From contig OX457037.1 of assembly GCA_949752735.1 (NCBI GenBank), positions 65,035,449 through 65,099,448 on the forward strand: a stretch of 64,000 nucleotides of DNA, given 5' to 3'. This document shows, piece after piece, positions 20,696 to 31,899 of this stretch (position 1 is its first letter; each line of letters begins with the position of its first letter). Origin of the DNA: Lumbricus terrestris (taxonomy: Eukaryota; Annelida; Clitellata; Crassiclitellata; Lumbricidae). The position numbers were made by a program, and so were the translations under genes. A model generated the notes under the pieces. The model ran no database searches, was not told the DNA's origin, and saw nothing but the letters and a program-made list of their open reading frames with translations.

Positions 20696-23600
20696 CTAAA
20701 GAAGAAAACAGTCCTTAAGATAGATGCAAGTGGCAACCATGGGTACAAAACATTAGTGACTTCATTCAGTGTTGTAATATGCCAAACAAATTTCTGTCCA
20801 GGGTAACGGCCTCTGTTGTTATAGATCCTGGTCAAATCGGATCCATCTAACTCCTGGCCTTGTTATCTGAAGGTCACAAGTCCTCCCCTTCGCCCTCTGA
20901 TCTTTCCATTGACAGAGTATGGTCAGTGTACACTGTACCCATTAAAGCTGAGTTGGCTATCAGGAACAGGTGGAGCATAAATATCAAAAAAAATTCTTTC
21001 CTAATGACGTTTTGAACACATGACCATTCAGTTGAGACTCTAGTATGCTAATCATTGTACAACCATACATCACCATAGAGCTGAACAACCAAGGAATAAT
21101 CCAAATAACTGAATAACTGCACTGTATATTTTCTGTTAATTCGCCTTGAGCACTCTTGACCGTTTACCAAATAAATATTGATTTGATAAATAGAAATAAA
21201 TTATTTGATTTGCAGCAAGAACATAAAATAAAATACGAAAAATTAAAGATGTGCAACAAAAGTTATTATTTTATGCATCATAATATCTCACTTGGAAAGC
21301 TTGCAGAAATAGTGCTAAAATAGTAAAGAATAGTGTTAGGGAAGGTATAGACAACATTCCAATTTAAACGTAATTTTTAAGTTCCAATGCTAGAATCACG
21401 ACTGGCATTCTGTTTCATATATGAATTAATTATAACAATGGAACGATGATGACTAATAGAAAGAAAACAAGTTCAGAACTCACACTCTTCCTTAAATTCT
21501 GCATATGGTTCAATGCTGTCCGAGGTTTTTGCAGCTGCCTTTTGTGTGTTCGACTCCTGATTAAGCTGCATAAGAAAAATTCAAATTACTGTTTTTATAA
21601 CATGCTTTTACAAAATTTACACATTCTGAAATTTTGATTGAAAGAAAGCATTCATGAATCTCAGCATCCAATGAGAACTGAAAGTCATTCAGTTAAGGCA
21701 CAATTGTTATTTCAATAAAAGTCAAAATACACAGGTCTCATACAGTAGTTCATATTTGCAGTTCCGTGACATGAACATAATTAGAGGTTTCCACTAATTG
21801 GCGAGTTATAAGTACATGGAGAATTCATGATTGAGCTTGACGACAGCTGAAAAATGGCATGGAAATGTCAGCATACAAGGACTATATGAAAAAATAAAGT
21901 AGCATTTCTGAAATAAAATATACACTCTGAAATATAACCGTTTTACAACGCATAAAATTTAGAACAGTTTAAGAATATAGACGTCAATAAACAGTTATGA
22001 CATATTTATGTAGTACTTCCTCGCTGACACAAGCTAGATAATTTGGTGAACCTGAAAAATCGGTAACAATTTACACTTCAACTGCTCAGTTGCAACTACA
22101 TTTATGAGATTATAAGATTTCTCCAAGCCCATTTGCAACATTTTAAAGAAACAATGCCTACCCTCCATTCCACTGCCAGAGAGTGAAGACATGCTCTATT
22201 TATTCGTAATTATTTTATACAGTTCTTGATTAAATTCACAATTTACCAAGTATTAGACTTCAAAAAAGCTATATATACCTGGTAATGTTCAGATGCATAA
22301 TTTAAACACAATGTAGCTATTTTGTGATTTCCACTCATGATTAAGCACTAAGCAGCATAAGAAAAAGTTATATTAAGCCTCATTTCCATCTTCAGTGTCA
22401 ACTTGTGCTAGTATTTTTTAGGACCTATCAACACTTCAACAGCACATGACGAAACAAAAAAGAAGTGAACACAACAATAAATTAAACTAATGCATATGAT
22501 ATCTTATATAAGCTGCAGTGCAAATAAAAGAAAAGATGTAATAAATTGTAAACATGGCAGTAATTCCATCTCACTAATGTCTAATGCATTAAGCAATGGT
22601 ACACCAAAATCGAAAACTTGGATGTATGGAGAATGTGAAAGAGGACCTAAGAGCACAGGACATGGACATCAGAGATGCTGTGGATAAAATCAGAAACACA
22701 ACAGCCAGGAGGAGTCTAGTTAAAGTGTATTGCAGGCGGACATGCTTTGTAGGCTGCTATTAGCGCTGTGTATTGCAGGCTGCCTGTTCTGTTAGTAGTT
22801 CAGATTTATGTCATCTGTAATTTGCATTCTTGTGAATTGTTTAAATTGCATAAATGTACACTGTAACTGGCTGCAGGCTGTCAACCGAATTGTTTCAATA
22901 AAAAATATTATTATTATTATATTGAACACCAAAAGCCAGCCATAATCAGTCCAATATGCATAAGATCTCTACAAATTGATAAGAATGGTAAATACATCAA
23001 TGTCTTGGTAGATGTTAGTATCGTCACATTCGTCCACTTTGGCGTTCGCTGATGGCGTCTTGTCAGGCAAATCCATTTCTTCGTAGTCAGGCTGAACTGA
23101 AAAACACAGCGAAAAAACTAAAACAATGCACTAAAGTCATGACACAATTAATATCTGAAGTACCTGTGACGGTCTTAATCTTGCCACATAATACACTAGG
23201 TAACAATTATTTACAGTCATTCTCGTGTGAACCCGCTTGGATTCATCATTCATATGTGACATGAATTATCCTGTGCTCATACAGACTTACAGACTATGCA
23301 AGGAAAGTCATTTTACAACACACAATTCAAGCTTCAGCAAAAGTAAACATTTACTGGTTATACATCCGAAAGTAAAAATCATACTGCTTGCAAATAGTAA
23401 AAAAATAGACACATAACTTTGCACAATGATCAGACAATTTATGATTATATTCATGTGATACCATTTATACATAATAAATAATTACAAGTAAAATCACTCT
23501 GCCTACAGCTGGCAACTTACTAGGTTTTTGAATCCTTACGATGGGTAAAAAACAATAGCTCATTGCTTGAAAGTTCAGATATGCAAAAATTGACAAAAAT

Positions 23601-26600
23601 AAATAAATTTCTTATAAAATACAAAGCACTACATGGTAGTGACATGACAAATTTACAACATTAAAGCCTAAAAAATCAACTAATGCTGTGCTATGGTGAT
23701 GATAATACAAATGGTCTTCATATTTAGTAACAAATATATACTCTCCAGCAATCGTAATCAGAACATGACAATGCAATTACGTATTTTTATTGAAATTCCT
23801 TCCCTAGTCAGTACATCTACTGTATCTCCTGTGGGGAACAGGACTTAGTCCTGGCTAAATTTGAACCATTGAAGAGGGAGAGCCGATCTGTCACCTTTCA
23901 CACCATTCAATCATGATACTGAAATATAGCAGGTCACAGTTCAACACACAAAGCACAGGACAGAGAGAAGTGGAGAAAAATTCCATAAACGAGTGGCTGT
24001 TGCGTGTGAGAGTGCTCATCACCATAAGTAAAATTGAAATTAATCATCGCCTTTGCAGCAAAAAGTCATAAAGAGAAAGAAAAATTTAAACATAATAATA
24101 ATCTTAAAAAGTCATGCCTCCTCGGTGGTAGGACCTTTGACCTGAAGATTACCATTGACCTGGAATCTCCCCTTGACACTGCACTCCGTTTCCAAAACTC
24201 CTTCCCAGGCATTCCTCTCTCATCTGAAGACAATTTTATTTGGTGGTGCTGGGGTTGGGATAACCTCTGAGTAGTTCCTTGAAGATGCCCTATAGATACA
24301 AATTTCTTTAATAAACGAATGAAGAAAGAAAAAAACCCAACAAAACACCTCTACAAGGGATCCAGGAATGGTCCGGTGGTTGAGATTCCTTCGTTGCCAT
24401 AGCGCCTCCTGCGGCTGCCGTGGAAGAAGCAGCAGTTGTCCGACTTGAAGCATGGTCATCGTGACCCTTCTCCAAGGAAACGGGAGTCGAAGTTCTGGAG
24501 GACACCTGACTATTTGGATGAGTAGATGCGTGAAGGTTGTGAGGATTTCTGGGTGGTAGATGTGGAGATGGATGACTTGTGGGTCGCGTTTCTTCCTTCA
24601 GGTGAGTGACTGCCAGCTGGTTTGTGCTTGTCACAGGTACAATGCTCCCTTCTGGCAAAGATCTGAAGTGTAATGTATTGCATATATATAAATTTATATA
24701 GTGCCGCTCATAGTGCACACCAATTAGAGGTGCTCCCAGTGGGAGAGATGAAGGGAGAAAACAGTAGCCTTGAGATAACGAAAAGAGGCGCACTTGGGCC
24801 ACCAGTTATAGCCATGAAACTGAACATTTACCATTTTATTATAAGTCTTTAGCAAGTGATTTTAACAGCACTTCTTAGCACCCAATAAAAGCACTCCACA
24901 AGGCTATCTGACTTATGCAGGTAAAAGGATTCAAGAAAAAAAATCGCTGATCACACGTGGGCAGTCCTTCGTAATCTTATGGCTGGATCCAGAGCCTATG
25001 ACAATAAAGATCATTAGCAAAAAATAGTATTGCTCTATATACAGCTCAATTTGGTGCAAGTGACGTTTCCTGTTGAATTAGAAAGGTGTAGATCAAATCA
25101 TTTTAAAATAAAAGTCAGAAAGTTTTTCATAGTAAGGACATCATACAACAATGAGTATAATGTAATGTCATTTATAAGGGTCTTCAACATATTTTTTATT
25201 GGAGGCTTCCCTCAACCTGGAATGGTTTTCCTCTGACCCTCCAATTGCTTTGTAAAAATACTTCTCAGGCTTTCCTCTCTTATCTTAGGACAGTTTTATT
25301 TGGCCGCATGGAGGTTGGGAGCGCCTCTGAGTAGTCCCCTTGAAGAGGCACTATATAAATGCATCTAATGAATGAATGACAATATAGATGTATGATTATT
25401 CGTATATCTCCATATAAATTTATACACAGTATTACATACATGCATTAATCAATCAATCAATCAAATCAATCAAGTACTTGTTCACTGCTTCAATTGATTT
25501 CACATGTAAAGACAAACTACACAATTCAAGCGACAATGGGCAATATCCTAAGGAATCTCAAGTTCCGCTATCAGGACAGCGCTGGTGCGAGATAATTTCA
25601 GTCAGTCTAATCTACACAGTAGATTATTTAGCTATTCTGTTTCAGTGTTTTCATTGTTCAAACATTATTGTAATTAATGTACCAGTAATTCACATAGCTA
25701 TATACATGAATAGATAGATACACTAACAGACACATGCATGCAAGCATATCCACATATAATATGCAACAGTTATAAATGTATACACGCATATGCAAACTGC
25801 ATAGATACACACAGTATTTAAAAATTATGTATACACTATACAGTTACATTATGTTAATGGTATGGACCTGCTGACTGGACCGGTTGAAGCTGGGCAACAT
25901 GACGCGAGACAGACTCAGACAGAGAGTGGCGTCGGACACCTACGGGCATTCAGCCCAAGGATTTTGATGATGATGATGATACAGTTACACACACATGCAA
26001 ACTGCATAGATACACACACACAAAATTTACTGTGATATTGCATCAGGAAGTTAGGAAGATACACAAGTGACCCATATTACCAATTAACACATGCCCTCAA
26101 CAAACGCATACAGGATGTGTAACCAAATGACGCATCTCCCCGTTCTGTTTCAAGTGCTATCAGTGATACGACCAACGGCATAAAATGTCCGTCTATATTG
26201 TTTTATAGCTGTGCCCTACTTACGCTGCTGAATTGCCATCATCCATCTCTTCTGTTTTTGCCTCTGTCATCTAAATCAACAAACGATAAGGGCGTTTATT
26301 TACAGAAAGTAGACGGAACCAAATACAATAGCCAATTAGAGTAATTGTCACTTCAATCTGTAATTAATAATATTGTGTCAGTCATTGTCTAAAGGAGAAA
26401 GCACTAAGCCGTAATCAGGTCAATAATATTCAGAAGATCAGTCTGCTAAGACAGAAAAGAGAAGGATGGAGAGGAAGAGGGCAGGAGCAGTCCCTTGACC
26501 ATTTGACAACGACTTGCAATTGGTTTCACATGCATATTAGCACATGCTGGTCATTATAGGGTTAAGAAAACACAGAGACAGTCGTGGGCATGAAGTGCTA

Positions 26601-28954
26601 GCAACTTCAATGTCTTAGCCATGGGCGGAGACCTAGGGGGGGACGGTCCCCCCCAAACAAAGTGTTGGGGGGGACGGCCCATGCATTTGTCCGCCCCAAT
26701 GTTTGAGCGTCAAGACTGTTTTTGGCAGCGAAAATAGAAAATTTCGTCGAGGTTTTGGCCGGATGACTAAAAAAAAAAAAAAGTCATCAATTTTTTTTGG
26801 CGGCGAAAATAGAAAATTTCGTCGAGATTTTGGCCGGATGACTAAAAAAAAAAAAAAAAGTCATCAATTTTTTTTGGCGGCGAAAATAGAAAATTTCGTC
26901 GAGATTTTGTCGAGATTTTGGCCGGATGACTAAAAAAAAAAAAAAAAGTCATCAATTTTTTTTGGCGGCGAAAATAGAAAATTTCGTCGAGATTTTGGCC
27001 GGATGACTAAAAAAAAAGGTCATCAACTTTTTGGCGGCGAAAATAGAAAATTTCGTCGAGATTTTGGCCGGATGACTAAAAAAAAAAATCATCAACTTTT
27101 TTGGCGGCGAAAATAGAAAATTTCGTCGAGATTTTGGCCGGATGACTAAAAAAAAGTCATCAACTTTTTTGGCGGCGAAGATAGAAAATTTCGTCGAGAT
27201 TTTGGCCGGATGACTAAAAAAAAAAAGGTCATGAACTTTTTTGGCGGCGAAAATAATTTTTTTCCCAGATTTCGCCGGTCAGAAATTTTTCGGAAAATCT
27301 CGCGTCTTTCCGTCCCCCCCAATTCTCGGCCCAGGTCTCCGCCTATGGTCTTAGCCTCAGTAGATTTTCTTAACTCATTTGTTTATTAATATCTACATCT
27401 CCTTTTCTATAGCGCCTCCTCAAGTTCATCTACCAAGGTCATCCACACTTATTCTTTCCACCAACAGTGTATGCTCATTGCTCAAGGTACATATTATAGC
27501 CGAGCTGGCTTACAAAAGTGGGTGGAGCAGAAAGCCTGAACAAAAATTTTGCCCTGATGGGACCTGAACCCCGACCTCTCAATAGACAAACAGCTGTCGT
27601 TCTCTTGGCGCCGCATGTGGCTGCCTCTATAGAGTTCGTCAATCGCTTGTCTCTGAATGGGTGTTTGTCGTTGTCAAGGCGCCCTTGTAGCAGCATGGCC
27701 GCGTTACGGCGCCTTAGAAATTGTCGTCATTATTATTATTATTATTATTAATAGACAATCCAGCATGCTAACCAGTAACCATTACACAATCAAGCACTTC
27801 AGAAATGCAGTCCAAATGTAAATGTTTTTATGTAGCAGACATGCTCCTTGATCCTGCATATTTACCTGTGAATTTATTAGGTATGCCTAATGTTAATAAG
27901 GTCAGTCACAAGTAAAAAAAAACACAAAAGTAGCTGTACAGAAAGGATAGATACAGGGTGTCCAAAAATCTAGGTTCAGCAAAAGTTCATTCACCATGAA
28001 CTGTTTCAGCTTTAGGTATGACCAAAAACGATAAGAATGCATATCAGAAAAAGCACACAATCGGCAAATTTAAACGAGCAGCCTTAGATTGGCTTGAGGA
28101 AAGAAGCGTTTTGAAAAAATCTTATCTCGATGAACAGACGACAATAACACAAAAGTGCATTATAAATAATCACCGTAAGACATTTGCTCAAATGTGAAAT
28201 AAGATAAGACCATCTTTATTCACCTGATCCTCGACATCTTCAGTTTTTGACAGGTGCTTTAACTTAACCTGAATTTCAGCCGCAGGTGCAGAATCATTTT
28301 TAAATTTCCTGTTGAATTAGAAAGAAGCAAAATTAAAGCAAATGAGAAAGTTGTTCACGCTAAAGACATCACATAACAATGAGCAAATGCAATGCCATAC
28401 AGGCCTTAAAACATCGTTTATATTACTATATGTTGCTTCTAGCCCACCTCCCCCCACATCTTAAGGTGCTACATAAATACCTATCAAAATGCAAGACAAT
28501 GTTTAAATACTCAAATCAAATGGATGGAACATCGTACTAGAAGCAGGTTTGTGTTATTCAACTATTTGGGCAAATTCATTATTAATATAAATTATTTATT
28601 TGTGACACAGGCAAAGTCACATCAAAATGTAAATCTGAGATGATCAAGAGAAATTTTAGAACTTACAATGCTTAACTTACAAAATTTACAATGCAAAACT
28701 TCTCATACAGTTAATGCAAATCAATTCAACGTAAATTCCAAATACGAAATTTAAAAAAATTCTCTCAATTGTTGGCTGAGCAATGTTACTCACACTGATG
28801 CAGTTTTCTTGCTGCAAACGCACATCAATGTCAACACCACCATGGCAACTGTTACCATGATCACACATAGCCACGTAGTAACCGGCACAGCTGGCTCTGA
28901 AGAAGTGAGCAAAGAGCTTTCTTCCGGTCCAAGAGCAGCAAAGATGAAAAACAT
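19959..28954 (-). CDS. Tyrosine-rich single-pass transmembrane adaptor, PAG/LAT-like (seven-exon model, 508 residues)
   Basis: Minus-strand exons 28954-28794, 28308-28224, 26270-26224, 24662-24349, 23096-22996, 21565-21484 and 20695-19959 join with matching phases (2,0,2,1,0,1) and sum to 1527 bases. The model has a short ectodomain, one membrane helix (about W28-M44), a juxtamembrane CVCSKK motif (C45, C47, candidate palmitoylation), then a disordered tail. All twelve tyrosines lie in residues 207-492. Most are in YxxPhi form: YEEM, YQDI, YAEF, YAKV, YTQV, YSTI, YSSI, YELV. There is also an NPxY (NPCY, 398-401). In vertebrates such adaptors (PAG/Cbp, LAT, LAX) recruit SH2 proteins to rafts; YAKV, YTQV, YSTI and YSSI resemble Csk-SH2 sites. 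Alternative: the tail of a receptor whose ectodomain exons lie upstream, using the acceptor at 28897. No orthologue is proven. Confidence 0.72.
20780..20850 (+). repeat. Short dispersed repeat shared with 39095-39155
   Basis: tgtccagggtaacgg...ctctgttgt, ataga(t/c)cctggtcaaatc and ggatccatc recur at 39095-39155 with few changes, in the same orientation. Element class unknown. Confidence 0.6.
20930..21190 (-). repeat. tRNA-derived SINE, decayed (same family as 27410-27795)
   Basis: On the minus strand a box A-like tgattagcatactag is followed about 35 bases later by a box B-like gtgttcaaaac. The body shares gctgagttggc and ggtggagca with the copy at 27480. It lies in the adaptor intron. Confidence 0.5.
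21484..21565 (-). CDS. Adaptor exon 6: YAEF motif
   Basis: The acceptor tttttcttatgcag ends at 21566. The exon encodes LNQESNTQKAAAKTSDSIE then PYAEFKEE, with the donor GT|GTGAGT style at 21483, phase 1. Confidence 0.65.
22630..22920 (+). mobile_element. Retroelement 3' end with ATT tail
   Basis: The stretch gacatcagagatgctgtgg to gtttcaataaaaaatatt followed by (ATT)n has the shape of a LINE 3' end: a short decayed coding part, then a tail. The frame is too short for family assignment. Confidence 0.45.
22996..23096 (-). CDS. Adaptor exon 5: YEEM and YQDI motifs
   Basis: The acceptor ctgtgtttttcag ends at 23097. The exon encodes QPDYEEMDLPDK, then ECDDTNIYQDID, and the donor GAT|GTATTT is phase 0. 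YEEM fits the PI3-kinase p85 SH2 consensus YxxM. The two tyrosines are about 25 residues apart, too far for a standard ITAM (6-12 residues between motifs). Confidence 0.65.
24118..24320 (+). mobile_element. CR1/L2-like LINE, 3' end fragment
   Basis: catgcctcctcggtggtagg...cattcctctctcatctgaag matches the LINE end at 29770-29965, followed by ggataacctctgagtagttc and an ATGA-type tail. It lies in intron 4 of the adaptor gene. Confidence 0.75.
24349..24662 (-). CDS. Adaptor exon 4: Ser/Thr/Pro-rich, tyrosine-free
   Basis: The acceptor cattacacttcag ends at 24663. The exon encodes a low-complexity segment rich in Ser, Thr, Pro and His, without tyrosine. Two donors six bases apart (GTAGAG at 24354 and GTGTTT at 24348) both leave phase 1, so proteins of 508 or 506 residues could arise. 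The open frame upstream of 24662 is LINE-tail sequence. Confidence 0.6.
24680..24800 (-). repeat. Reversed LINE/SINE tail
   Basis: Reads atataaatttatatagtgcc then ttagaggtgctcccag on the plus strand, the reverse of the common 3' tail. Confidence 0.55.
25200..25380 (+). mobile_element. CR1/L2-like LINE, 3' end fragment
   Basis: cctggaatggttttcctctg, then ctctcttatcttaggacag and gggagcgcctctgagtagtc, closing in gaatgaatga. It is close to the copy at 29790-29965. Confidence 0.8.
26224..26270 (-). CDS. Adaptor exon 3 (47-base microexon)
   Basis: Flanked by gtttgttgatttag and a perfect GTAAGT donor. Encodes MTEAKTEEMDDGNSA and a split Ala codon. It enters in phase 0 and leaves in phase 2, matching both neighbours. 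Confidence 0.65.
26620..27347. mobile_element. TIR element, CATGGGCGGAGACC family, copy 2 with expanded internal array
   Basis: It starts catgggcggagacctagg and ends ccaggtctccgcctatg. Perfect 8-bp direct repeats gtcttagc flank it (26612-26619 and 27348-27355). Inside, about eight units of 65-85 bp built on ggcggcgaaaatagaaaa, ttcgtcgagattttggccgg and atgacta plus an A-run follow each other from about 26716 to 27270. Copy 1 at 7060 has only about three, so the internal array has expanded here. There is no transposase. Confidence 0.9.
27410..27795 (-). repeat. tRNA-derived SINE, split by a second insertion at 27590-27749
   Basis: Read on the minus strand and skipping the insertion, it gives gtaatggttactggttagca, tgctggattgtctattg and ggggttcaggtccc: clear tRNA box A and box B at normal spacing. 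The tRNA-unrelated body continues to about 27410. Confidence 0.75.
27590..27749 (+). mobile_element. Short retroposon with (ATT)n tail nested in the SINE
   Basis: The direct repeat aatagacaa (27581-27589 and 27750-27758) flanks a 160-bp insert that starts acagctgtcgttctcttgg and ends in ATT repeats. This is the signature of target-primed retroposition. Confidence 0.75.
27955..28165 (+). mobile_element. Mariner/Tc1-like end fragment
   Basis: tacagggtgtccaaaaatct is the typical end of mariner-like elements. The following 200 bases hold a short decayed frame. No matching right end was found. Confidence 0.4.
28224..28308 (-). CDS. Adaptor exon 2
   Basis: 85 bases between ctaattcaacag and the donor CAG|GTGAAT. 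It encodes KFKNDSAPAAEIQVKLKHL and SKTEDVEDQ, a charged juxtamembrane segment. It takes one base from the preceding phase-2 codon and ends in phase 0. Confidence 0.65.
28794..28954 (-). CDS. Adaptor exon 1: start and membrane helix
   Basis: ATG at 28954-28952 opens MFFIFAALGPEES; the helix reads WLCVIMVTVAMVVLTLM, then CVCSKKTAS. The donor GT|GTGAGT is at 28793, phase 2. A strong acceptor (gctcacttcttcag) also ends at 28897, so the exon may instead begin at 28896 in phase 1, with the ectodomain encoded further upstream. The ORF listed in another frame here is a shadow. Confidence 0.65.
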
Positions 28955-29369
28955 GCTTCACAGGTTCTCACTAGAATGAGTCAACTACAAAATAACATAT
29001 ACATCAAGCTGTGATCACTAGGAATAAGCAACTGTGTCTAAAACCAGTGCCTGCTCAAAGTTGCCAGTCTGCTGAGCTCTTTATTCAGAAACTTACATTG
29101 TATAATAAAAAAAACATCAAAATTAACGATGTTTCAACTCATTCAAGAACATAAAGAGCTCCTTAACATAAAATGTTATTCAGCAGCAAAAACCTGCTGA
29201 AAATTCCATATTTTATTCCTGGCAAGTCCGCACTCTGCCTTTCATTTAATGATCTGCAAAGAAAAATACATAGTCAAGTGACAGTCTATGCATTAATTAG
29301 AATGTTTACCAACCACTGGCATAGATTAGTTTTGAAACAAACTTTTTATAAAAATTAATTTTTTGTTTG

Positions 29370-29465
29370 TTTACTAGCTGTACCCGGCCACGCGTTGCTG
29401 TGGTTGAAAAGACTCTCCCTCCCTACCTCCCTTCCCCTCCCTCCCTAAATCATGGGGTTCTTCAC
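29370..29465 (+). repeat. Dispersed repeat starting CTAGCTGTACCCGGC
   Basis: ctagctgtacccggccacg, then gttgctgtggttgaaaag opens like the repeat at 41070 (ctagctcggtacccggcgttg) and the end at 10620-10665 reversed. This core is common at one end of some retroelements; family not assigned. Confidence 0.45.
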
Positions 29466-29514
29466 AATCATGAAAAGCTCCAGCAGTTTCTTTGCTAACC
29501 TGTGATTAACCGCC

Positions 29515-29970
29515 TTATTGGCCGTGTACCAATATTTCAGCCACATCTCCAGCTATATGCATGATGTTCTCCACTGGCTCCCACTCAAGCAGCGAATTGA
29601 GTATAGGATATCTACTCTAGTCTGGTGCTGCATGCTAGGCCTTGCTCCTGCCTACCTTTGTGAGCTCTGTAGCCCTACTCTTAGTTCTCGCCATTTCCAC
29701 TCTCTTCGTTCGACTTTAAAGAAAGTCTGCTCTCAGTCCCTTAAAATTGCTCGGACTTCCACTATGTAGAACCATGCTTTCTCGGTGGTAGGACACTCTA
29801 CCTGGAATGGTCTTCCTCTGACCCTCCACTCTCTTTGTAAAAATCCTTCTCAGGTTTCCTCTCTTATCTTAAGACAGTTTTATTTGGCTGTGCTGAGGCT
29901 GGGAGCGCCTTTGAGTAGTCCCCTTGAAGAGGTACTATATAAATGCATATAATGAATTAATGAATGAATA
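29515..29970 (+). mobile_element. CR1/L2-like LINE, best preserved 3' end
   Basis: The frame reads LHDVLHWLPLKQRIEYRI, then ARTSTM, a stop, and NHAFSVVG...WNGLPLTLH. These are the standard last blocks of the reverse-transcriptase protein of CR1/L2-clade LINEs. The 3' tail is gggagcgcctttgagtagtc, tactatataaatgca and ATGA repeats. The 5' part is missing. Confidence 0.85.
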
Positions 29971-30491
29971 ACAAATGCGCCTGATAAATGAAGGGTGAAT
30001 ACTGATTTCCAGCCTGTTTTGCTATAGTTTAGCCACTTCTGAATCAGCTGCCTCCATTGCTAGATAATCACTAAAACTATATCCCCATTCATAGTCTCTA
30101 TTCTTCAACAGAAAGCTTGTCGGATGAGACAAATGATGCTGGGTGGGTGGATGGCGGTGTTTGTAAAGGAACCAAGAATATGTCAAATTCAGCGGGAACT
30201 TCGTATCAGAGTTGAGAAGCAATGTCAGATTTAGACAGGTTGGAGAACTTGAGGTGAGTAGTAAGTGGAAGATGGGAGAGACTGAGATGTGAAGATGATC
30301 GGAAAGATCAAATACTTCGGCTGGGAGACATATAGTTAGTTGCAGGTTTGTAACAGGGCTCTGAAGTGGATGCAGGCCATTCCATCATCTAAAAATCATG
30401 CTATCCAGCATGCGACTGAACGCTAAATTTAAATGCCCCATCCGAGTTTGCATAATTGTGTAAAAAATAAAGCAATTTTAAACAAAGTTGC

Positions 30492-30966
30492 GGTAATCTA
30501 TCGTTTTAACGGAATTAATTATTTGCCATTTTGTCCACTATCGTTTTAGCGGAATTAATTATTCGCCATTGCATGGATATAGCGATGATGGCATACAAGT
30601 TGGATTGACGAAAAGAATTCTTGCTAAATAGAAGTCGGATTGATGAAATAATTTTTCACGCAATAGAAGTGGGATTTGCGAAAACATTATTGCTGAAATT
30701 GGAGCTGGATTGATGAAAAAAATTGTTATTTAAATAGAAATTGAATTGATAAAAAACTTTTATTGTTGAAATAGAAGCTGGATTGGTTACATGAAACCTT
30801 GACTAAATGGAAACCTGATCGATGGTAATGATTTATGCCAAATTAGAAGCCCGAATATTGAAAAACAATGATGCTGCGACTGCCCAAAAATCTCGTATAA
30901 TTTATTCCGCTATTCCGTTTTCCGAAATAAGAAAAATAATTAATTCCGTTAAAACGATAGATTACC
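30492..30966. mobile_element. TIR element GGTAATCTATCG with 8-bp TSD and internal GAAGCTGGA repeats
   Basis: The left end ggtaatctatcgttttaacg and the inverted right end cgttaaaacgatagattacc bound a 475-bp element. Perfect 8-bp repeats aaagttgc flank it (30484-30491, 30967-30974). The interior is a minisatellite of aaatagaagctggattgatg units, the same motif as at 160-260, 1650-1900 and 2690-2850. It is non-coding. Confidence 0.88.
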
Positions 30967-31679
30967 AAAGTTGCTGTTCTACCTGCATAGTTAAACATTC
31001 GTTCACCACTTGGCTTTCAGTTATGTGAATACAAAATCCAGTCTCACAATGCACCAAATTGCACTATTATCAGTAAACCTTTACCGAAAATTCGTATTAT
31101 CATTACACTATCCATCCACTATCTTCTCAGCTGGTTTTCTCAGCTAGTCTTTAACTCAAATTAGGTTTTGCATAATGTATGTCATAGCTTATTAAGATAA
31201 TTTGAAAAAGAAAGATAAATTCGTGCGACTTACCAATAACTACTGTCCAGGAGATTTAAAGCAGTTAAAGTCATTTAAATTCATGCCCATAAGACAAATT
31301 AAAATCCAAATTAACTGAATACGGCTAAATTTCTAAATTTCATTGTTGCGTTCACTAGAAAAAGTATTTAGATCGCAATATAATAGTAAAGAACGAATCA
31401 TTCATACATTTTTATAATTATTTTGACTTCGACTTCCGTGTTTGAAAACACAGCAGATGTATGCGCCATAAGTTATGGTATGACGCAGCCATAGACATCA
31501 TATAATATTATTAATGTAAGATGTCTATGTCCCCAGCCCTCTAGTGATTCACTGACCAAGCAAGAATATTGGTAAGTAGCCTAGGCCCACAGTATAAATA
31601 ACAAACAGTAGGCCTACGTCGACTTGCTTTCCTGCCTGTTAACTATTTTTTCTGGTCAGCGCCATTTTGACAGAGGTAT

Positions 31680-31896
31680 ATTTTCACACTTCACGCTCAA
31701 AGAGGAGCTGATGACGGCTTGCGGTGAGAGAAGGAGAAGACGTGGAAGACCGAGGAAGAGATTAATTTGTTGGATGAAATACAGGAAAAGTCTGGCATGA
31801 GCCTGGAGGAGCTAAGAGAGGCGACAAGAGAGAGGAGACACTGGAGAAGATACATCATGACTGTCGCCAGAGCTCCAGGAGCTGACGGCACCAGGT
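31680..31896 (+). pseudogene. LINE ORF2 C-terminal remnant (RRGRPRKR / LEELREATRERRHWR block)
   Basis: On the plus strand the frames read RRRGRPRKR and, after a frameshift near 31760, GMSLEELREATRERRHWRRY ending about GADGTR. This matches the basic C-terminal block found in many non-LTR retrotransposon proteins. Broken by the frameshift and interrupted at 31899 by the element at 31900-33234. Confidence 0.7.
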
Positions 31897-31899
31897 AAC

